Source of the DNA: Dryobates pubescens
Lineage: Eukaryota; Chordata; Aves; Piciformes; Picidae
Reading direction: 5' to 3'
DNA: 64,000 nt
NCBI RefSeq assembly: GCF_014839835.1
Contig: NC_071617.1
Location: 5,392,001-5,456,000 of the forward strand
Shown here: positions 30,601 to 40,600 of the stretch, one piece after another
Layout: the number at the start of each line of letters is the position of its first letter
How positions within the stretch are numbered: the stretch's first letter is position 1
Made by a program: the position numbers and the translations under genes
Notes under the pieces: model-generated
What the model was told of the DNA's origin: nothing
The model's input: only the letters and a program-made list of their open reading frames with translations
Databases searched by the model: none

Positions 30601-31405
30601 GATACCATCTGGGGCAGGGGGCAGAATTCCTTCTGGGCATGATCAGGCCACTGACTGTCAAGAAGTGAGTCACCTCAAAGTCATTTCAGTTTCCAAAGCT
30701 GGACAAACTCAGCAGAGATGGAACATTCAGCAGCAGCAGCAAGAGCATCTCAGTAACCTATGAAATAACCTGGGACATGATCAGGCCACTGACTGTCAAG
30801 AAACACTCAGCTCTGGTGAGGCCACACCTCAAGTGTTGTGACAAGTTTTGGGCACCTCAATAAAAGAGAGATGTGGAGGTGCTGGAGCCAGTGCAGAGAA
30901 GGGCAACAAAGCTGAGGAAGGGCCTGGAGAATAAATCTTACGAAGAGCAACTGAAGGAGCTGGGGATGGCTGAGGAGAGCTCTCATTGCTCTCTACAACT
31001 ACCTGAAAGGATGCTGGGGAGAGGCTGGTGCTGGTCTCTTCTCACAGGTAATCAGTGATAGAACAAGAAGGAATGGCCTCAAGCTGTGACTGGGTAGGTT
31101 TAGACTGGACATTAGGAAACATTTTTCACAGCAAGAGTGGTCAGGCCTTGGAATGTGCTGCCCAGAGAGGTGGCTGAGTCACCAACCCTGGATGTGTTTA
31201 AAGGTGGTTTGGATGTGGTGCCTGGGGATATGGTTTAGGGGTGAACCTTGTAGAACAGGGTTCCGGGTTGGACTTGGTGATCCTGAGGGTCTTTTCCAGC
31301 CTGAATGTTTCTGTGATTCCGTGAAGTGAGTCCCTTCAAAGTCACTTCAGCTTCCAGAGTTGGCCAAACTTGGCAGAGATGGAACATTCAGCAGCAGCAG
31401 TAAGA
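30601..31405. repeat. Tandem duplication of about 138 bp, second copy split by CR1
   Basis: Copy 1 (about 30601-30745) holds GATCAGGCCACTGACTGTCA and then GAGATGGAACATTCAGCAGC. Copy 2 begins at about 30754, breaks at 30801 where a CR1 starts, and resumes after 31322 with the remaining half. The offset between copies is 138 bases. Confidence 0.75.
30802..31322 (+). mobile_element. CR1 LINE between DOP1A and PGM3
   Basis: CTCAGCTCTGGTGAGGCC to TTTCTGTGATTCCGTG, interrupting the second copy of the 138-bp duplication. Confidence 0.9.
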
Positions 31406-31539
31406 GGTAAGTTGCTAACAGAGGTAAAGACTAAGCAGAATAATATTGCACTTGGCTCTGTTTAGTCCTTTCTACTCAGTGTCCAAAGAACAAGTGGTGG
31501 AGAAAGTAATATTTAAAAAAAATGAGTGTAGTTATGACC

Positions 31540-31545
31540 TTTAAT
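31540..31545 (-). terminator. Possible PGM3 polyadenylation signal (ATTAAA)
   Basis: ATTAAA 18 bases past the PGM3 stop, followed by a T-rich run. It would give a very short 3' UTR. A canonical AATAAA on this strand lies much further on at 29851-29856, inside the DOP1A 3' UTR, so the true end is uncertain. Confidence 0.3.
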
Positions 31546-31562
31546 GGCAGTTGTGTAGTTTG

Positions 31563-31649
31563 TTATATAGGCTGGGGTGGTTCTCCTTTTCCACCAGCGA
31601 GGTGGTAAACAGCCAGGCTTACTTCATGGGCCAGGGCGTCTGCGTTCTC
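31563..31649 (-). CDS. PGM3: PGM3 last coding exon
   Basis: 87 bases including [23 protein letters not shown] then KGEPPQPI. Acceptor ttccacag at 31650-31651. This tiny exon completes the C-terminal domain. Confidence 0.93.
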   Translation of the reverse strand, partial: ENADALAHEVSLAVYHLAGGKGEPPQPI

Positions 31650-34600
31650 CTGTGGAATGGTGTAAAAGTCAGTTACACTGGTGTCAGCAAAGAGGTGGTA
31701 TTAAAGTAAGTGTAAATGCTGTGTTCCCAATGCTGCTCTGTCACACTAAGGTACCTTCTGCTGCTGGTCATGCTGGCAGGAAGAAGCTAGCAGCAGCAGC
31801 AGGTGAAGGGGAAACAGCAGGACCTTTTACTGTCAAGGTTCACATTCACAGGTGGACTGATTCCTAACAGCAGCCAAAGTCTGGGGTCTTTTATTTTGCC
31901 TCTTACGGACTCATGCAGTTTGGGGCTGCTTTGGTAACTTTCTTCTTAACCCTGAGTTCTCAGCAGACTGCTCTTCCCTTCCACAATCATTTAATCTCTC
32001 TTTCTAACCTACTTAATCATCTAACCTAGTCACCTAACTCTGCCTTTATAAACATTTCACTTTTAAAGATAAACCTTCCTAAAAGGGACATTTAATGTTC
32101 TCAGTAAAAAAATCCAAAGAGGCTTTTTGCAATCACTAAGCTCCTCTCAAACTTGGCACCCAATGAGTATGAAGAAAGGCTGAGCATGCAAACCTCCTTC
32201 TCCCTCCATCCCCCACTGCTAAGGAGAAGATTGTTTAACATAACCTGGAATACTGTGTCCAGTTCTGGGCTCCCCATTTCAAGAAGGACAGGGATCTACT
32301 TGAGAGTGTCCAATGGGAGAGCTACCAGGATGATTAAGGGACTGGAGCACTGCTTATGAGGAGAGGCTGAGAGACCTGGGGCTGTTTGAAGAGAAGACTG
32401 AGAGGAGAGTTAATAAATGTCTATAAAGATTTGAGGGCTGGGTGTCAAGAGGGAGGGGACAGGCTCTGCTCACTTGCACTCTGTGCTAGGACAAGGGGCA
32501 ATGGATATAAACTCCAGCACAGGAGGTTCCACCTCAACATGAGGAGGAACTTCTTCACTGTGAGGATCACAAAGCACTGGAACAGACTGCCCAGAGGGGT
32601 TGTGGAGTCTCCTTCTCTGGAGACTCTCAAGACCCACCTGGATGCATTGCTGTGTGCATTCCTCTGGTGAGGGGGGTGGACTCAATCTCCAGCTATCCCT
32701 TTCAACCCCTAACATCCTGTGCTCAATCCACGTTCACCCAGAAGCAGCTGAAGCTCTGACCTGTGTGTCTGCTTCGGCGTATACTCTAACCACGTCTTCC
32801 GTCCCGGAGGGGCGGACGAAGGCTCGTGCCAGCTTGTAGCTCTTCAGCAGCACGTCGATGTCCTGCTGCAGCCCTGCAGGGCTCACCGCACGCCTTTCCG
32901 CGTCTGCCGTGCTAATCACCCTCCTGTCGGCCACCTGCGGCATCACAAACAGACCAGTCACCTGTGAGCTGGAGCCGTGTGATGACAGCACAACCACAAA
33001 GGTTATGGCTAAGGCAGTACAGCAGGTTTAGATGTGCCTGAAGACCTCAGAAGTTCCCTGCTGAACACTTTGGGTTCCAGCTCTGGGCTCGCCACTTCAA
33101 GAGGGACAGAGATCTACTTAGGAGAGTCCAACGGAGGGCTACAAGGATGATGAAAGGATTGGAGTACTGCTTTATGAGGAGAAGCTGAGAGACCTGGCAC
33201 TGTTTAGTCTGGAGAGGAGAAGACTGAGAGGGGATTTAATAAATGTCTATAAATATCTGAGGGCTGGGTGTCAGGAAAGAAGGGATAGCCTCTGCTCACT
33301 TGTGCCCTGTGATAGGATGAGGGGCAATGGATGTAAACTACAGCACAGAAGTTCCACCTCAACATGAGGAAGAACTTCTTTATTGTAAGGGTCACAGAAC
33401 ACTGAACAGGCTGCCCCAGAGGGGCTGTGGAGTCTCCTTCTCTGGAGACTTTGAAGACCCATCTGGATGCATTCCTGTGTGACCTGCACTGGATTCTATG
33501 GTCCTGCTCTGGGGAGGGCTGGGGGTAGGGTGGACTTGAAGATCTCTAGTGGTTCCTTCCAACCTCTAACATCCTGTGATCTCTCAGATCTCTGCCTGGC
33601 CACTGTTCAGCATGTGTTAACTAGGTCCTGATGGGATGCAGCTGCTTGGTTTGGAAAAAGGGTCACTTCTGAGCACACCTCCTTGGTCAGCCTCCTAACT
33701 GAAGCTGCAGCTTCTCCCAGTAGATGAGGAAGCTTAAACTCTCTTCTTTGGTCAATGTAAAGCCCAAGGCTCCCTCGCTGTGTCTAGCAGAATGCTACCA
33801 CAGGGAAGCCAGTTCTGCTTAAGCTCTTCAGCTGAATGTTGAAGAAGATAAAGAGCAGCTTGAACATTCAACATACACAAAGTGGCACAGCCAGAAAAAT
33901 ACAGCTGCCCAGCAGGCAGGTGCCTTAGAAAAAGAGCAGTTTTCTAATCTGAAAGCTAGGAAAGAATTTCCGAGTTAAAATTTGAACAGTTTTGGCCAGG
34001 TTTTCCATTTAACTTATTTGGCTGTTATTTTGTCACTTAAGTCAGGCTTTTAGGTTAGTGCAAGCAACATTCCAGCCCCTCCTCTGGGCTGTTTCATGGC
34101 TTGTTTGGCCTCCTTCTGCCCTTTCTTGGGTTGTTTCAGTCTTAAAATAAAGCTGAGCTGAATCTCTGCAGGCAAGAGATGCTCACTGCAGGGCCCCAAG
34201 AGCCTGCTGTAAGCTGAGACAAGGTGTTCCGTGGCTCACCTGAACTTTGAGCAGCCTGTTTGGAAGGTCGGTGTAGATGGCATCCCACTGTTGCACAGTC
34301 AGACCTTTCAAAGCCAGGATTGCTTCAATAACTAACATGTCTGAGACAGCATCACCAACTGTCTGTTGAAGGGAAGACACAGTAGAGAAATCAACAGTGA
34401 AGCAGCAAGGGCATGATTTGATCAGTGAGCTTCCACCTGAAGGTGGTGGACATGCAGCCGGGCTGACTTGTCTCAGTCTGAGAACCTAAGGTCAGCCAGG
34501 TGGTTTGTTTGGGGAGTGGTGGTTTATTTTTCCCTCCTTTCCATGCTGCCCCTGTGGTAAGAACAGCATCACAGTTGTAGAGCTCTGCCAAAAGCTCTAC

Positions 34601-37600
34601 TTGTCCTCCCCTCTCTTAAAGAGGACTGCCGCCCTCACCTTCGTTCTGGGGTCAGGATGCTTCTAAGCCTATGAAGTATGATTTGGCACTAGCCCCACAT
34701 GAACAATGCCTGTGCCATGACATGGAGTCCCAGGCTGTGAGGGAAGGGACACTGGAACACCCCCACCCTCCCCTACCACACAAATCAGTGAAAAATAACA
34801 AAGAGAAGATTACTTGCTGTTGAATCAAGAACAAGTCCCATCCTGTCACTAGGTTCCCATGTTATCCCACTCCCTCTTTGAGTCCTGAAGCCAAAAGAGT
34901 GAACCAGATAGAAGCATTCTGCATCCACTCATGAAGAAGTATTTGCATCTTTCTAAAGATGTTCCTGCCCTTTTCTTCAGGGTCCCTTCAATCACAGCAC
35001 CCTGCTTCCTGCTCCACCAGTCCCTGCCAGTGGCAGGCACTCACAAAGACAGCTGGCCCTATGGCTGTCAGCATCATGCTTTGTTTCTCTCAGTTTTTAC
35101 CTGATTGATAAGGTCAATCATGTTTTCAAGCACCTTTGCTGCTTCTCTTTTCTCAGCATCTTTCTCCTCTTTTGCCAGTTGTCTTATTTTAGTTTCAGCA
35201 GCTTTACTAAATAATACCTACAATAAAAAATGGAGCTTGTCAAGACCAGACCACATCCTGAACTAGGATAGGTGCAGCAAGAAGGAACAGACTTTAGTCA
35301 TTTAAGCCCAAATAACTACCATTAATGTTTGCTACCATGAATTCACATCCCCACCTAGAATGCAGAGGGGTTGGTGGCAATGCTATGATAAAGACAGGAG
35401 GGGTAAATGAGTTTGTTCTCAGACAAGGAGAGAAAAAGGTTTGTTTGCAAATGTAAACAGAGAGTGAAGAGGCCTTCTCCAGCTTACCCAACTCCAGTTT
35501 TGCACATATTGGCTGCTCCTTGTGCATTACATGCTCATACTTACTGTGCCATGTCCATTTGCCTCAAAATAAACACCAATGTCAAACTCCTGGGCCTTGT
35601 GATGCAAGTGTTTCACTCCTGTTTTGACACAGTGCACAGGTACCTGCAGCCCAAGGACATACAGAGAATCACACAAGGGTCGGGATTGGAAGGAACCCCA
35701 AGGATCATCCAGTTCCAAACCCCCTGCCATGGGCAGGGACACCTCACACTAGATCAGGCTGCCCAGAGCCACATCCATCCCACCTTAAAAACCTCCAGGG
35801 GTAAGGCTTCTATCATGGGCAACCTGTTCCAGTGTCTCAACACCCTCATGGGAAAAAAATTTCTTCTTCACGTCTAATCTAAATCTCCCCTCCTCTAGCT
35901 TGGATCTTTTCCCCCTTGTCCCCCTGACACCCTAAAAAGTCCCTCACCAGCTTTCTTGTAGGCCCCCTTCAGATACTAGAAGGCCACAAGAAGGTTTCCT
36001 CAGAGCTTTCTCCTTTCCAGACCAAATAGCTCCAGCTCTCTCAGTCTGTCTCCATAGGAGAGGTACTTCACCATTCTGATCATCCCTGTTGCCCTTCTCT
36101 TCCAGAGAAGGGTTCCACTCTCCAGAACTAGACACAGTACTCCAGTGGGGTCTCACCCAAGTGTCATAGAAGGGGAGAATCTCTGCTCTCATCCTGCTGG
36201 CCACACTTCTCTTGATGCAGATCAGGATGTGATTTGCTTTCTGGGCTGCAAGTGCATACTGCTGGCTCATGTTGAGCTTCTCATCCCCCAGCACCCCCAA
36301 GTCCTTTGCTTCAGGGCTGCTCTCAAGCCAGTCCCTGCCCAGCCTTTATCAGTGCTTGGGATTGCCCCAACCCAGATGCAGGACCCTGCATTTGGTGTTG
36401 TTGAACCTCATGAGGTTGGCTTGGGCCCAGCTCTCCAGCCTGTCAAGGTCCCTCTGGATGGCATCCCTTCCCTTTACCACCAAGACTTCAGTCACTATTG
36501 CAGGGTTGAAAGCACCATTTACTATAGCTTGGTTCAAGTTCTCCTGGCACTCATGTTACAGTAGCATGTATGTTAAAAGCAAACAGCTTTGCAGCAGACA
36601 ACATTGACAGAAAACCAGCAGGGAAAAACCAGAAGAATACCTTCAGTGTTTGCTCAAGGTAGCGTGTGGAGCTGCCGTTGGCATATGCTGTTTGTACCAC
36701 TGCCATCTCAAAGCTCTGTCCCACCTGAAGAAAACAAGAAGGAAGGTCTTTTACTGTCCAAAAGGCAGGCAGCCAGACAGGGAGGATCAACAGAAAGACA
36801 ATCACAGTACCACAGTACAATAGAGGTTGGAAGGGACCTCAAGAGATCCTTGAGTCCAACCCCCCTGCCAAAGCAGCATCACTCTGGGGAGTCTGCACAG
36901 GAATGCATACAGGCAGGTTTTGAAAGGCTCCAGAGAAGGAGACTCCACAACCTCTCTGGGCAGCCTGTTCCAGGGCTCTGTCACCCTCACTGGAAGAAGT
37001 TTCTCCTCATGTTGAGGTGAAACCTTCTATGTTCAAGTCTGTATCCATTGCTCCTTGTCTTATTACTGTGCACCACTGAAAAGAGCTTGGCCCCCTCCAC
37101 TTGACACCCACCCCTCAGCTATTGATAGACATTGACCAGATCCCCTCTCAGTCTTCTCCAGACTAAACAGCCCCAGGGCTCTCAGTCTCTCTTTATAGAG
37201 GAGATGCTCAAGTCCCCTGATCATCCTTGTGGCTCTCCCTTGGACTCTGTCCAGCAGGTCTCTGTCTCTCTTCAACTGGGAAGCCCAAAACTGGACAGAG
37301 TATTGCAGGTGCAGTCTCACCAGGGCAGAGTAAAGGGGGAGCAGAACCTCCCTAGCCCTGCTGGCCACACTTTTCTTGCTGCACCCCAGGATCCCATTGG
37401 CTCTCTTGGCCACAAAGGCACATTGCTGTCCCATGCAGAACTTGCTGTCCAGCAGGACTCCAAGGTCTTTCTCTATGAAGCTGCTTTCCAGCAGGGCAGC
37501 CCCTAACCCCTGCTGGAGCCTGCTGTTATTCCCCAGATGCAGGACCCTGCACTTGCAACTATTAGACACACATTCCCCTACAGATACTTGAAACTCCTGG

Positions 37601-40600
37601 GCAGCAGAGGAAGGCACCAGCTCCTAGAGAATTCTGTAAGTTCAGGACAACATGAATTCTGTTTGGGTCTTTGTTATCATGTTTTTTAGCTGGCTTGGAG
37701 CAGCTCCCTGAGCTCAGGCTTTCCAAACTCCTTTTTCAGATTCAGCAAGTTCAGTGCACTGCTCAGGCACCACATGAGGCCATACACACAAGCAGGAAAG
37801 TCAAACCTTCCAATGCAAGGCAAGCCAAGGCTGGTGGCAAGCCCAAGTTCTCCTCACTGGCCAGCTTCTCTGACACAGTTTAAGAAATGAGCTGGTCTCT
37901 AAGAAAACAAAGATGGAATGCCTCATCTAGGTTCAGTATCACAGACACCAAGTCTGAGAGGACTTGTGAAGAAGAAAAGCTTCTTCTCTCGATACCCTGT
38001 GGGGAGAGGATGCTCCGTGGCACAGTGGGTTTGGAATGACGACATACAAGCCCCTTGCCACATGCAAGCTCTCATGGAAATGGAGTGCCCCACCTTCCTA
38101 AAGCTCCACAGAAACACTGAGGCAAGGTCTGAAGCCAAAAGTAATGAAGAATTAATGAAAGACACCGAAACAAGAAGAATGGAACACCGGTACTTCATAG
38201 GCTGAAACTGGCAAAGCTCTCTCCCACTCAGAAGAGGCTCCAGCACTCAGACTTCTACTTGGAGCGTGGAAGTCACACCCTGGTGAAAACCACATTTTGG
38301 CCACACCAGTGTGGTACAGAACTGATGTCTTTTGAAACTGGGTTCACTTTAGGCAGATGTAGGGAGACCACAAACGTACAAACTGACACAGCAGCCCTAG
38401 GCTACTTACAGGCTAAAGTGTCAGCATTCATTGCATGTTAGAGTTACCTTGGCAAGAAGCTCCTTAAGGAAGACACTAATCAAAGCTGCTATTTTATCTC
38501 CATCGATCAGGTGAAACTGGCCACTTGTGTCCACGTAGTAATAAACAATTCTATCTGCATCACCATCAAAGGAGCAGCATCTCTCGTTGGGCTTCATGTC
38601 CAGGCCTAGTGAACACAGTTACAAATGCAAGTTAGAGGCACAGAAAGGTAGAAAATGTTCTAATTAGTCCCACTGGGTGCAGGAGATAAATCAGGCTGCG
38701 GTTCCTGGCATGTGGAAGGTCCACTGCAAACTCTTAGTGTAACAGAATCACAGAATGGTAGGGGCTGAAGTGACCTCTGGAGGTTATCTAGTCCAACTGC
38801 CCTGCTACAGCAGGTTCAACTAGAAAACTTACTGCAAACTTACTGATGACACACTGTATGTCTTCATCAAGGTCATCAATAAAGATGTTAAACAGAAGTG
38901 GTCCCAACAGTGAGCCCTGAGGAACACCACTTGTGACTGGCTGCCAGCTGGATTTAACTCCATTGTCCATCACCCTCTGGGCCTGTTTGCCCAGCCAGTG
39001 CTTTATCCAGCAGAGTGTGTGCTCATCCAGGCCATGAGCAGCCAGTAACACATCAGAGAAATCAAACCTTGAAATCACAGAACGTTAGAGGTTGAGAGAA
39101 TACATAGAATACATAGAATAAACCAGGTTGGAAGAGACCTTCAAGATCATCGTGTCCAACCCATCAACCAATCCAACACCCCCCAAGCAACTAACCCACA
39201 GCACCAAGCACCCTGTCAAGTCTTCTCCTAAAAACCTCCAGTGATGGCGACTCCACCACCTCCCCAGGCAGCCCATTCCAATGGGCAATCACTCTTTCTG
39301 TATAGAACTTTTTTCTAACATCCAGCCTGAGAGGGACCTCTGGAGATCATCAAGTCCAATCCCCCTGCCAAAGCAGGATCACCTAGGGCAGGCCACACAG
39401 GAGTGCATCCAGGCAGGTCTTGAAAGTCTCCAGACAAGGAGATTCCACAACCTCTCTGGTTGAAACCTCATCAGTGAATGCTGAGGAAAACACATTTTCT
39501 TTTCAGAGCACATCCCTGCAAGGAAATGATCAAGGAGTTTCCTCTCAGTCCTAGTTAAAGCTGAGATCCAGATGTGCCACACCAGCATCCATCCAGCAGG
39601 GTCTGCTCCTGTGCCCTTCCCCTTTCTATACTGCTCTAGCATGCAAGCAGCATGGCAAGGGGAAACACCACCACACCCTGGTGTTCAGAGGGGCAGCTGT
39701 CAAATGGAGAACCCAGTTTAGCTTCACAAAACCAACTATCCAAACCGGTCTGCTTCCCCAGTACAGGGATTTTCTCTTTGCAGGAAATTGGATGAAGTAA
39801 TTTCCTTGGTGGTCAGTCTGCAGGCTCCATCTCTTCTTTAAGAACCTGGAAAAGCATCTGCAACTCCAGCCCACAATGTCAATGTTTCTTGATAACACAA
39901 AGGGAAGGAAGGTAAACAGCAGCAAACCAGGCCTGACTGATCTTTGGACTCCACCATCTTAACTTTCAGACCAGACTGTCAAATTCACTTCAAGCCAGCT
40001 GAAGACAGAGCACTCCTCCAAACAATTTAACCTAACACTAACTAGGGATGGGCCAAGCCCAGCCATATGATTCTCTCCATTGTGCAAGCAGAAGTGATCA
40101 TGCAGCCACTCAGTAAGAAATGGGGAGCTCAGCTTAAGCAGAAGTGCTACACCATGATGTGATACACCCTGTCCTTTCAGATCTGGAGAGGGGGTAGAAG
40201 GATATAAAATTATTGACTACATACCTCTAGGAGGCTTCTGGTTAACTTTCACAAAATCTGCCCCACATAAGTGATTGAGTTTCTCCTTGCTTCCATCATT
40301 ATACAGCTGAATTAGCACCTCCTTTGGAAAGTAGGACACCATTTCTGATAGTTTCAGGGCTCCAATTCCATTGGCACAGTCAACCTTCAGGTGCCTCTGA
40401 TGCTCTCCAGAACTGGGAGCCTTAGGGGAAGAAGAAGCAAAGTGAACTCAGACCCTCACTTCAACTAATCTATGAAATGCAAAGGCTTGTGTCCAGCCAC
40501 AGGACCAAGTTTTGCTTTTAAATAAAGCACAGGAGGAAGGAAAAAAAAAGCCCACACCACCTCATCCCTTGCATGTTTTGTGTAGTTCCTATTGTCCTGG

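Noticed and set aside
32734-32760. Extension of PGM3 exon 11 by VRASAASG to a stop
   Set aside because: A consensus donor at 32760 and the matching last exon at 31563-31649 give the conserved C-terminus instead.
38010-38090. A-box-like TGGCACAGTGGG suggesting a second tRNA-derived element
   Set aside because: No B box, no anticodon arm and no CR1 tail follow it.
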